Origin: Acidimicrobiales bacterium
GTDB lineage: Bacteria > Actinomycetota > Acidimicrobiia > Acidimicrobiales > Aldehydirespiratoraceae
Direction: 5' to 3'
Length of the DNA stretch: 64,000 nt
Assembly: GCA_029246685.1 (NCBI GenBank)
Contig: JAQWMR010000016.1
Span: 372,001 to 436,000, forward strand
Shown: in pieces, positions 1 to 7,830 of the stretch
Layout: each line of letters begins with the position of its first letter
How positions within the stretch are numbered: the stretch's first letter is position 1
Notes under the pieces: generated by a model
Database searches by the model: none
What the model was told of the DNA's origin: nothing
Seen by the model: the letters and a program-made list of their open reading frames with translations, nothing else
Made by a program: the position numbers and the translations under genes

Positions 1-306
1 AGTGCTGCTCATCGCGGAAGTGTAGAACGCGGCCCAGGTGTCCTCGGGCAGGCCGCGCGCCACTACGCAAGACTCAAACCGCGCCAGGCCACGGCGCACC
101 TACGTTGGTTGGCGGTCATCGCCCGATGGTCCGCGACGGTGAAATTCGCTGTGCTCGGCGTCGTCGCAGCGGTGCTCCTGATCGGCCTCCTCTGGAGCAT
201 CCCACGCATCGACCGGTGGCTCTGGGGCACAGTGGGACTGCTTTTCGCTCTCGTTTGGGGACGATTCGGCGCCTCGTCGCTCCGCGAGCCGCAGTCGGCG
301 ATCTGA
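1..306 (+). CDS. C-terminal part of a small membrane protein (partial)
   Basis: The frame is open from the first base of the window to the TGA near 304-306, so the true start is probably upstream. A TTG at 109 would give a 65-residue protein, but the open region before it also reads as plausible basic protein. Two hydrophobic segments are visible (FAVLGVVAAVLLIGLLW and WGTVGLLFALVW), followed by a short polar tail. I do not recognise the family. It lies 66 bases upstream of the BrkB gene on the same strand and may share its transcript. Confidence 0.4.
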   Translation, partial: SAAHRGSVERGPGVLGQAARHYARLKPRQATAHLRWLAVIARWSATVKFAVLGVVAAVLLIGLLWSIPRIDRWLWGTVGLLFALVWGRFGASSLREPQSAI

Positions 307-372
307 GCGGGTCACCAGCCCCTCGCGCGCTGACCGTTAGCGTCGTTTCATGCTGAATCGGAGGGATCGCGG

Positions 373-1245
373 GTGACCGAACGCGCCCGACCGCGACCTC
401 GGCTCAACCCGGTCCAGTTGCGGATCCTCGTCCGCAACATGACGGCGCACCACACGCTGCTCGTCGCCAGCGGCGTGGCGTTCACCTGCGTGTTCGGCCT
501 GATCCCGGCGATGATCGCGGTCGTCTCCGTCTACGGCCTCGTCGCCGAGCCGTCAGACGTCGAGTCGAACCTCCGGCCGCTCGTGGACGCACTCCCTGAG
601 GACGCGGGCAGACTTCTGATCGAGCAGCTCCAGAAGGTCACGACGATCGATGCCGCCGAGATCACCGTCGGCCTCGCGCTTGGCTTGATCGGCGTATTGT
701 GGGCCATCTCATCCGCGACGAACTCGTTGATCATGGCAATCCGGATCGCCCACGAGGTGCCGAGCCCGCACAACTGGCTGCAGGGCCGGATCTTCGCACT
801 GAAGCTGAGCGTCGTGGGCGTCCTGTCGGTTGCGGCGATGATCTGGTTCGTCGTCGTGCTGCCACCGGTTCTGGAGGACTCCGACATCGGCGGCACCTCC
901 GAACTGGTGGTGTCGATCGGCCGCTGGCCGGCCGTGCTCCTTGTCTCGATGGTGACGCTCGCTCTGCTGTACCGAGCCGTCGTCGGCCACCGGACGGGGC
1001 GCTTCCACTTCATCTCGTGGGGTGCGGTCGTCGCGACGATCATCTGGGTCGTAGCGACGATCGGGCTCGGGTTGATCTACAGCTTCTTCGGCCAGGTCGA
1101 GTCCACCTTCGGTTCGCTCGGTGCCGTCGCGGCGCTGATGGGCTGGCTCTACTTCACTGCGCTCGCGGCCTTGATCGGCGCGGAGATCGACGGCGCCCGC
1201 TTCGATCGCAACGGGAACGGCGAGAACCAGATCCCCGCCGACTGA
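373..1245 (+). CDS. YihY/BrkB-family integral membrane protein
   Basis: A 290-residue inner-membrane protein of the YihY/virulence factor BrkB family. It starts at GTG 373 behind a purine-rich GGAGGG ribosome site. The N-terminus shows the family layout: a basic cytoplasmic stretch, an H-x-x-x-x-A-S-G-V-A-F-type first helix (HHTLLVASGVAFTCVFGLIP), then about five more hydrophobic segments, ending with the FGSLGAVAALMGWLYFTALAALIGAEI block typical of the family C-terminus. The function of the family is unsettled: despite old annotations as ribonuclease BN, these are transport- or envelope-related membrane proteins. Length is normal. Confidence 0.9.
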   Translation: MTERARPRPRLNPVQLRILVRNMTAHHTLLVASGVAFTCVFGLIPAMIAVVSVYGLVAEPSDVESNLRPLVDALPEDAGRLLIEQLQKVTTIDAAEITVGLALGLIGVLWAISSATNSLIMAIRIAHEVPSPHNWLQGRIFALKLSVVGVLSVAAMIWFVVVLPPVLEDSDIGGTSELVVSIGRWPAVLLVSMVTLALLYRAVVGHRTGRFHFISWGAVVATIIWVVATIGLGLIYSFFGQVESTFGSLGAVAALMGWLYFTALAALIGAEIDGARFDRNGNGENQIPAD

Positions 1246-1289
1246 ACCCCAGGCCTGCCGCGGAACAGCGCCATCGGCCTAAACCAGGA

Positions 1290-1318
1290 CTGCAGCGGGG
1301 GTCTGACCCCAACTGCAG
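1290..1318. repeat. Palindromic element with GGGGTCTGACCCC core (copy 1)
   Basis: The core GGGGTCTGACCCC at 1298-1310 is a perfect inverted repeat around a single T and is flanked on both sides by CTGCAG (1290-1295 and 1313-1318), so the whole unit can fold into a hairpin. It sits between the convergent ends of the BrkB gene (1245) and the macro-domain gene (1326). It resembles the elements at 61375-61400 and 44683-44714. A bidirectional terminator or a REP-like mobile palindrome are both possible. Confidence 0.6.
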
Positions 1319-1325
1319 CGCGGGG

Positions 1326-1802
1326 TTAGCTGGGGAGGTCGTAGACCGTGACCGGGATGTGGCGACTGGTCAGCGTGCGTTCGATGATCGCCTCGATCGC
1401 GGGCCACTCCCCGCCCGCCAGGCCGCATCCGATTCTCGGCATGTGCACGGAGCCGTCCATCGCGACGAGCTCGGCGCCGAGCGCGTCCAAGCCCGCCTCG
1501 ATTGCCCAGTAGCGAACCGGCGGTCCAGCGGGCCCGTCGACGATGTCTTCCTGGCCGATCAGGTTGGCGACGTGGAGCTGCGGCGCCACGTTGACGAGCC
1601 GGACCGCGCCGAGCTCGAAGTCGTCCTCGTGGCGGCCGGCGTGCCAGGCGCGGTATTCGGCCTCGGGTTCCGGCCAGCGGGCCGACACGGCCAGGACGAA
1701 GCCGGCGCCCCATCCACCCACGTCGTTGCAGACGTGGACGATCACCCTCTCGCCGTCGCCCTCGGGCATCGTTGCATCGCCGACCACGTAGCGGATCGTC
1801 AT
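1326..1802 (-). CDS. Macro-domain protein (ADP-ribose binding/hydrolysing, TARG1/Poa1p-like)
   Basis: A 158-residue single macro domain. The start ATG overlaps the TGA of the TerC gene (ATGA), so the two are probably translationally coupled. Family signatures: VVGDAT at the N-terminus (ADP-ribose adenine pocket), HVCNDVGGWGAGF (phosphate loop), and MPRIGCGLAGGEWPAIEAII near the C-terminus, which resembles the human TARG1 (OARD1) segment. In TARG1 the residue after GCGL is the catalytic Asp; here it is Ala, so the hydrolysis mechanism may differ, or the protein may only bind ADP-ribose or ADP-ribose-1''-phosphate. Substrate not determined. Confidence 0.85.
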   Translation of the reverse strand: MTIRYVVGDATMPEGDGERVIVHVCNDVGGWGAGFVLAVSARWPEPEAEYRAWHAGRHEDDFELGAVRLVNVAPQLHVANLIGQEDIVDGPAGPPVRYWAIEAGLDALGAELVAMDGSVHMPRIGCGLAGGEWPAIEAIIERTLTSRHIPVTVYDLPS

Positions 1803-2782
1803 GACCCGATGGTTTCGGTCGCGGCCGCCTCGCGCCGGGTTCGGAGCTCGCTGAACACGATCGCGCCGACCAGCATCAGCAGGATCACCGCGAGCGAGAC
1901 GAACGTGTCGAGATGATGCCATTGGCTGAGCGCCATCTTGATCCCGACGAACACGAGGATGCCGCCTAGGGCGTGGGACAGATAGTGGAAGCGCTGGCGG
2001 GCATCGGCGAGCAGGAAGTACATCGCTCGTAGCCCGATAATCGCGAACGCGTTCGAGGCGAAGACGATGAACGGTTCGTTGGATACGGCCAAGACGGCAG
2101 GAACGGAGTCGAGCGCGAAGATCACGTCGGTTGCCTCGACGACAACGAGAGCGGCGAACAGCGGCGTGGCGGTACGCACGCCGTTCTTGATGGTGAAGAA
2201 CTTGTGGCCGTCGTACTCGTCCGACACGGGCATGACGCGGCGAAGCAGCCCGAGCCCCGCCGTCGAGGTGCTCTCCCCTTCGTCTTCGCGATGACAGAAG
2301 ATCCGCAGGCCGGTGAACACCAGGAACGCCCCGAACACCACGAGGATCGCCGAGAACCGGCTGATCAGCGCCGAGCCGACCAGGATGAAGATGAGCCGCA
2401 GCGCCAGCGCCCCGAAGATCCCCCAGAACAGCACGCGGTGTTGGAACCGCAGTGGAATCGCCATCGTGGAGAAGAGGATCGACCACACGAAGACGTTGTC
2501 GATGCTGAGCGACTTCTCGATGAGATAGCCGGACAGGTACTCACCGAAGGCATCGCTTCCGAACCCGATCGCCACGACCGCCGAGAAGGCGAGCCCGAAG
2601 CTGATCCAGACCATCGTCTCGAGTAGCGCGCTCCGATTGGTGGGCTCATGATCCTCACGGTGACGATAGAGATCGACCGCGAGCATCAGCCCGATCGTGA
2701 CCGCGAGCCCGATCCACCAGCCGACGGCGACGTCGAGATCGACGAAGTTGTCCCGTGCAGATTCGGCGGCGAGCAGGTTCAC
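1799..2782 (-). CDS. TerC/Alx-family integral membrane protein
   Basis: A 327-residue polytopic membrane protein of the TerC family, which is linked to metal-ion (Mn) handling and tellurite resistance. It has about nine hydrophobic segments. Family hallmarks include the acidic residue inside the SLSIDNVFVWSILF helix (residues ~93-106), DVIFALDSVPAVLAVS (~212-227) and the FVGIKMALSQWHHL block near the C-terminus. The start ATG at 2782 is preceded by the upstream hydrolase gene end at 2811. The downstream macro-domain gene is coupled through a 4-base overlap. Confidence 0.92.
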   Translation of the reverse strand: MNLLAAESARDNFVDLDVAVGWWIGLAVTIGLMLAVDLYRHREDHEPTNRSALLETMVWISFGLAFSAVVAIGFGSDAFGEYLSGYLIEKSLSIDNVFVWSILFSTMAIPLRFQHRVLFWGIFGALALRLIFILVGSALISRFSAILVVFGAFLVFTGLRIFCHREDEGESTSTAGLGLLRRVMPVSDEYDGHKFFTIKNGVRTATPLFAALVVVEATDVIFALDSVPAVLAVSNEPFIVFASNAFAIIGLRAMYFLLADARQRFHYLSHALGGILVFVGIKMALSQWHHLDTFVSLAVILLMLVGAIVFSELRTRREAAATETIGS

Positions 2783-2810
2783 GAGGTTGAACCTACCCGC
2801 GGCCGATCAG

Positions 2811-5114
2811 TCAGCTTGCGGCGCGGTTTTCGTATGACACCCACATGCGGCACGGCTGGCTGCGGGTGTTCTCGCAGTCCGACAGGCCCTCGGGCACGTC
2901 GACCCCGGACACGAACGGCAACGTCAGCGTGGATGCGGCGGGGTCGACCTGGATCGCCGTGCCGTCGTTGGGAAGAACGTCGAAGGCCCACAGGTTGCGG
3001 TTGCCACCCGGACTGTCGACGATCAGTCGCAGTTTCGAACCTTCGCGGAAGACATGGCCGGCCGGGAAGACCTCCATGTCGACCTGCGTGAACTCACCGG
3101 ACGGGAGCTCCATCGCCGAGTCCTCCGAGTGCAGGTGCCAGGGCAACAGCTCGGATGACTGTGACTCGTCGAGCGCCCGGCGGGAGGCTCGCAGCCAGCC
3201 GTTCTGGATGTACATCTCGTAGCCATCCGGGCGAACTTCGGTGATCGTCACCTCGAGGTCGGCGTCGGCCTCGTCGGCCATGATCGACAGCGAGACCCGG
3301 CCGGTGCCGAGCAGCAGGAGGTCCTCCGTGAAGGCCTCCGTCTCGAACACGAGCGCTTCGCCGTCTTCGAGGAGCGTCCACTCGAGGTTCTCGAACTCGT
3401 CGCCATCCTCGTCAGCCGCCTTCGTGAGGAGCTGGGACTGTTCGACGTCGACGGTGAACTCACCGATCGATTCGCCACCGGCCATGTCGGCGAGCGACCA
3501 CGTCCGCGCCTCGGCCTCCTCGACCGGCCAGCCGTCGAACACGACCTGGCCGCGGGGAACGGGAGCGCCGAGCGCGATGGAGTTGCCGCCGTTCTCCATG
3601 AAGACGGTCATTGTCGGACCCGCTTCGAACGCGGCCTTGGCCTCATCGTAGCTCCCGAAGTTGTCGTCGGGCAGCGGCGCCGCGACTCCGAAGACCTCCT
3701 GGTAGAGGATCGGTGCGCCGAGGCGCAGGATCGGATCGAAGATGGGATCCCGATCAGCGACGTAGACGCTCAGCAGCTCCGTCGCCGCCAGCAGCGACGC
3801 GGGGCCGAGGGAGTCGGCGTGGGCGCCGTTATAGACGTGGGCGTGGAAGACATCGGTGCCTGCGAAGTTGTCGAGCATCGTCGGGAAGCGGCCGCCGGTC
3901 TGCTCGTCCTGCCAGGCGCCGGCCAGGAAGGTGGGCACGGTGATCTGGTCGACGAACAAACGAGGCGAGAGGAAGTCGATCTCCTCACCCGGGTAGTACT
4001 CGAACTCCAACACCTGTGCGGCCAGATCCTGATTCTGGCTGCGCAGCAGCTGGTTCTCGTCACAGATGGTGTCGCCCTCTTCGACGCGCTGGTTCACCCA
4101 GCTCTGGCCGTAGGCGTCGTTCGCGCCCTGGCGGGAATCGCCCCAGCTCTTGGCGAAGCCGTTGTTGTAGATGCCGCCCGGGTAGACGACCGAACGGTAG
4201 GAGTCCTCGATCACCGAGATCGGGGTGATCGCGGCGAGGCTCGGCGGCTGGGTCTGCGCGACGAAGAGCTGGCTGATTCCCGAGTACGAGATGCCGACCA
4301 TGCCGACTTTGTTCCCATACACCCAGTCCTGCGCGGCGATGGCTTCGATGACGTCGTAGCCGTCGATCGTCTGGAGTTCCTCGAAGTAGTCGAACGCGCC
4401 ACCGGAGCAGCCGGACCCGCGCATGTTCACGCCGACGGTCGCCCAGCCCAGAAGGCCGTAGATGTTGATGGCCGGCTCGATGTCGTAGGGGCTCGCGGGG
4501 TCATAACCGGAATACTCGACGACCGTCGGGAACGGGCCGTCCTCGGGCGGGCCGGGGAGGCGGACGGTCGCGGCGAGGGTGGTGCCGTCGCGCATCTCGA
4601 TGTAGGTGTAGCCCTCCCAGGCGCCGTTCTCGTCTTGCGCGAACTCGGGCGGCACGGCCTGGCCGTCGTAGAAGGCTTGCTCGGGGTGATCGTCCAGGCT
4701 CGGGACGGTCGCCGGCTCGCTCGCAGCCGGAGGATCCTGTGACCAGTCGACGACGACCCAACCGTCGCCCGGCTCCACGAGGCGGAAGAGCAGATTGCCG
4801 AGATCATCGACGGTCCCGGTCTGCGCGTCGCCATTGCCGCCACTCAGCTCGAGTTCCAGACCGGGCTCGGCGCCCGTGACGGTCACCTGGCCGGCGCTGA
4901 CGCTCGTGTTGAAGTCCGCTGCCGCGTAGATGATCTCGTCGTCCGGGTCGTCGGCCACATCTGCGTCGGGATCATCGCCGTCTCCGGCATCGTCGGGGGT
5001 GTCGTCACCACTCGGCTCGTCGGGGGTGGCCTCGCCATCACCGTCGTCACCGCACGAGGCGGCGATCAGGGTGAGGACGAGCAAGGCAGCGAGCAGGGAA
5101 CGAAAGCGGCGCAT
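2811..5114 (-). CDS. Secreted CocE/NonD-type X-Pro hydrolase lipoprotein
   Basis: A 767-residue exported hydrolase. The N-terminus is a lipoprotein signal (MRRFRSLLAALLVLTLIAASC, lipobox Cys at ~21) followed by a long Asp/Gly/Pro-rich linker. The alpha/beta-hydrolase domain has the nucleophile motif GMVGISYSGISQ (around residue 270) of the CocE/X-prolyl dipeptidyl aminopeptidase class and a galactose-binding-like C-terminal domain (from about residue 510, with the conserved DMEVFPAGHVFREGSKLRLIV). Ester or amide hydrolysis outside the membrane is expected; the substrate cannot be read. It lies 44 bases downstream of the FGGY kinase on the same strand and may be the last gene of that operon. 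Confidence 0.88.
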   Translation of the reverse strand: MRRFRSLLAALLVLTLIAASCGDDGDGEATPDEPSGDDTPDDAGDGDDPDADVADDPDDEIIYAAADFNTSVSAGQVTVTGAEPGLELELSGGNGDAQTGTVDDLGNLLFRLVEPGDGWVVVDWSQDPPAASEPATVPSLDDHPEQAFYDGQAVPPEFAQDENGAWEGYTYIEMRDGTTLAATVRLPGPPEDGPFPTVVEYSGYDPASPYDIEPAINIYGLLGWATVGVNMRGSGCSGGAFDYFEELQTIDGYDVIEAIAAQDWVYGNKVGMVGISYSGISQLFVAQTQPPSLAAITPISVIEDSYRSVVYPGGIYNNGFAKSWGDSRQGANDAYGQSWVNQRVEEGDTICDENQLLRSQNQDLAAQVLEFEYYPGEEIDFLSPRLFVDQITVPTFLAGAWQDEQTGGRFPTMLDNFAGTDVFHAHVYNGAHADSLGPASLLAATELLSVYVADRDPIFDPILRLGAPILYQEVFGVAAPLPDDNFGSYDEAKAAFEAGPTMTVFMENGGNSIALGAPVPRGQVVFDGWPVEEAEARTWSLADMAGGESIGEFTVDVEQSQLLTKAADEDGDEFENLEWTLLEDGEALVFETEAFTEDLLLLGTGRVSLSIMADEADADLEVTITEVRPDGYEMYIQNGWLRASRRALDESQSSELLPWHLHSEDSAMELPSGEFTQVDMEVFPAGHVFREGSKLRLIVDSPGGNRNLWAFDVLPNDGTAIQVDPAASTLTLPFVSGVDVPEGLSDCENTRSQPCRMWVSYENRAAS

Positions 5115-5158
5115 CCGAAGACCCTACCCATCGGTAATCTCCGGGCGAAAGCCGGGCG

Positions 5159-6442
5159 TCAGCAGGGCGTGGCGATGAGCGCCGCGCCGCGAACCGTCGC
5201 TTCGGGCTCCCCTGCGCTGACTGCGACCCCCCGCGCCACGATGGCGCCGAGCAGGACTTCGGAACGGCTGAGCCCGCCATCGACTGCAAGTGAGCTGACG
5301 CCCATGTGATCGGCCAGTTCGGCGACTCGCGCTGCGATTCCTTCGACCGCGGCGCGGACCATGTCCTCTCGCGTCGTGTCGAGGGCGAGACCAGTCCATG
5401 CGCCGCGGGCCGAGGCATCGTGGTGTGGCGACCCGAGCCCGGCAAGGGCGGGCACGAACTCGACGCGGTCAGGGCGGCCTCGACCCGCCACCGCATCGAG
5501 CTCCTCCACCGTTGCGAGGAGGCCGATCCCGACGAGCCACTCGACCACGGAGCCGGCCGTGTTCACCGATCCCTCGAACATGAACTCGTCCACGAAGGAA
5601 CCGCCGTCGGTTCGCCGCCAGAGGGGCAGCGTGTAGCACCCGGCGGGGGCGTCGCCGGGAGCCTCACCCGCATGAACGTCGAGCATCGCTGACGTGCCGA
5701 GCGTCAGCTTGGCCTCCCCCTCGGCCAGCTCGTGGGCCGCGCAGGCGGCCATCTGGTCGCCGAGCCGGCCCGAAAGCAGGACGTCCGATCCGAGCAGCGT
5801 CGCTGCGCCGACCTTGGCGTCAGAGGCAACGGGTGCCGGAAGCGGTTCGCGGGGCACGGCGAACAGACCGAGCGCGCCGTCGGACCAATCGCCGGTGCGG
5901 GCGTCGTACAGCCCGGTCGCCGCGGCGTTGCCCGGTTCGGTGACGAACACCTCCCCGTTCGAGAGCGCCCACGTCATCCACGCGTCGACCGTGCCCATCC
6001 GCAGCGTGCCGTCAGCCGCCGCTGTTGCGACCACCGGATCGTGCTCCACGAGCCACCCCATCTTTGTGCAGGAGGCATTCGTGTTGACGGGGATGCCTTG
6101 GGCGACGAGCTCGGCGACGGACTCGGCCGTCCGGGCGTCCTGCCATCCGACCGCGGGCCGGATCGGCTTCCCCGTCGTGGCGGACCAGCAGACGATCGTC
6201 GCTCGCTGATTCGCGATTCCGAGATGGGACACGTCGGCCGCAGTCGCTCCCGCATCGGCCAGGACGGTTGACCAGAGGCGCTGCGTGGCTGCGACGAATG
6301 TGGCCGCATCCTGCTCTGCTGCGCCGTCGAAGGGGACGCTCAGGGCCAGCTGTTCGCGGGCGATTGCGACCCGTTCATCGCCGTCGAATAGCCCGATTCG
6401 GATCGTGGTCGTGCCGACGTCGAGCCCGGCGACGAGGCTCAC
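5159..6442 (-). CDS. FGGY-family carbohydrate kinase (glycerol-kinase-like)
   Basis: A 427-residue sugar/polyol kinase. The GTG start overlaps the TGA of the FAD oxidase gene (GTGA). The N-terminal phosphate-1 motif LDVGTTTIRIGLFD and the GxxxQ/substrate block AVGWQDARTAESV match FGGY kinases; LTLGTSAMLDVHAG and VDGGLSRSEVLLGAIVARGV form the C-terminal ATP-binding part. It is shorter than canonical GlpK (about 500 residues). The context (GlpD and an AGPS-like oxidase immediately upstream) favours glycerol or a glycerol-like substrate, but the substrate is an inference. Confidence 0.85.
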   Translation of the reverse strand: MSLVAGLDVGTTTIRIGLFDGDERVAIAREQLALSVPFDGAAEQDAATFVAATQRLWSTVLADAGATAADVSHLGIANQRATIVCWSATTGKPIRPAVGWQDARTAESVAELVAQGIPVNTNASCTKMGWLVEHDPVVATAAADGTLRMGTVDAWMTWALSNGEVFVTEPGNAAATGLYDARTGDWSDGALGLFAVPREPLPAPVASDAKVGAATLLGSDVLLSGRLGDQMAACAAHELAEGEAKLTLGTSAMLDVHAGEAPGDAPAGCYTLPLWRRTDGGSFVDEFMFEGSVNTAGSVVEWLVGIGLLATVEELDAVAGRGRPDRVEFVPALAGLGSPHHDASARGAWTGLALDTTREDMVRAAVEGIAARVAELADHMGVSSLAVDGGLSRSEVLLGAIVARGVAVSAGEPEATVRGAALIATPC

Positions 6443-7830
6443 GGGATCAGCACACCCGGGTTGAAGAGGCCCGAGGGGTCGAGCGCGCCCTTGATTCCAC
6501 GAAGCATGGTGAGTCCGCCTTCGCCCACCTCGGCTCTCATCCAGTCCCGCCGAACTCGGCCGACACCGTGATGGTGGGCCAGCCCGGCGCCGAGCCCGTC
6601 GGCGGCCTGCAACGCAGCAGCCCAGCAGGCGTCGTAGGTCGCCGCATACTCGGACGGGTCGCTCGGCGTGGCCGCGAGCGTGAAGTACAGATTGGCGCCG
6701 CTGCGATAGGCATGCGACGAGTGCGCCGACGCGGCGACCACTCCCGGCACGCCGTTGAGTGCATCGACGACCGCTGTGTAGAGCGCCGGCAGTCGAGTCC
6801 AGTCAGTCGCGATCTCGATCGTGTCGGCGACGACACCGGTCTTCAGAAGCTCGTCCCAGCTCGGAACCGTGTTGCGGTGCGCGAACCAGCCGTCGACAGC
6901 CTCGTCGGGTGCGGCAGAACCGCCCGTCGCCGCGCAGATCTCGGCGACGGCGGCGGCCTCGACCGGCGCGACACCGGGCGGGCCCTCGTGCAGGAAGATC
7001 AACATCGAGTCGCCCTTGGGCATCTGGTCGCGGAAGTGGCGCCAGGACTCACGGCCGTCGTAGAGGCGGACCACCGGTGGGCGCCATCCGGCCCGCATCA
7101 CCCGCCGGATCGAATCGATCCCATCAGCGAAGTCGGCGAAGTGGAAGGCCTGACGAACACCCGGCTCCGGTTGTTCGCGCAGCGAGAACGTGACCTCGGT
7201 GACAACACCGAGCGTGCCCTCCGAGCCCATGAGCACATGGCGAAGGTCGGGCCCGGCCGCCGCTCGAGGAGTTTCTCTCGTGCGGTAGATCGACCCATCG
7301 GCGAGCACCGCCTCGAGCCCATACACGACATCCTCGATGTTGCCGTAGGCAGTGGAGTACTGGCCCGATGCGCGGGTGGCGACCCAACCGCCGACCGTGG
7401 ACAGCTCGATCGACTGCGGCCAGTGGCCGATGGTGAGGCCGTCCTCTTGCATGCGCTCCTCTGCGGCAAGCCCGTTGGTCCCCGCCCCGACGGTGGCCAG
7501 CAGGTCGCTCGACGACACGGACCGCAGGCCGCTCATCCGCTCCGTGGACAGCACCACGGAATCAGCCGAGGCGAGCACACCGCCGACCACACCTGAGCCG
7601 CTGCCTCGCGGGATCATCGGCGCACCGTGGGCGATGCAGATCTTCACAGCCTCCGCGAGCTCAACGGCGTCCGCAGGAGCGCAGACCGCGACCGGCGCAA
7701 CGACCGCTTGGCCCGCCGAGAGCGGGATCTGTGAGCGCATCCAGGTGTCGCGGGCGCGCTCCGCCCGTTCGGCTTCGTCCAGCAGCAGTCCGTCGCCGAG
7801 CACGCTCGCCAGATCGTCGGTCAGTCCCAT
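6439..7830 (-). CDS. FAD-binding oxidase, alkyl-DHAP-synthase-like
   Basis: A 463-residue flavoprotein of the PCMH/VAO type. The FAD domain shows APADAVELAEAVKICIAHG, IPRGSGSGVVGGVLA and the long ELSTVGGWVATRASGQYSTAYGN loop; the C-terminus has LAHHHGVG, the triple-His motif essential in alkyl-dihydroxyacetonephosphate synthase. The family also includes simple 2-hydroxyacid and glycolate-type dehydrogenases, so ether-lipid synthesis is not proven. It is coupled through ATGA to glpD upstream and GTGA to the FGGY kinase downstream, so the three are almost certainly co-translated and act in one pathway on glycerol phosphates. Confidence 0.85.
   Translation of the reverse strand: MGLTDDLASVLGDGLLLDEAERAERARDTWMRSQIPLSAGQAVVAPVAVCAPADAVELAEAVKICIAHGAPMIPRGSGSGVVGGVLASADSVVLSTERMSGLRSVSSSDLLATVGAGTNGLAAEERMQEDGLTIGHWPQSIELSTVGGWVATRASGQYSTAYGNIEDVVYGLEAVLADGSIYRTRETPRAAAGPDLRHVLMGSEGTLGVVTEVTFSLREQPEPGVRQAFHFADFADGIDSIRRVMRAGWRPPVVRLYDGRESWRHFRDQMPKGDSMLIFLHEGPPGVAPVEAAAVAEICAATGGSAAPDEAVDGWFAHRNTVPSWDELLKTGVVADTIEIATDWTRLPALYTAVVDALNGVPGVVAASAHSSHAYRSGANLYFTLAATPSDPSEYAATYDACWAAALQAADGLGAGLAHHHGVGRVRRDWMRAEVGEGGLTMLRGIKGALDPSGLFNPGVLIP

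Noticed and set aside
551..570. GTCAGACGTC within the BrkB gene as a further palindrome copy
   Set aside because: It shares only GTCAGAC and lacks the G/C arms; it lies inside conserved coding sequence.
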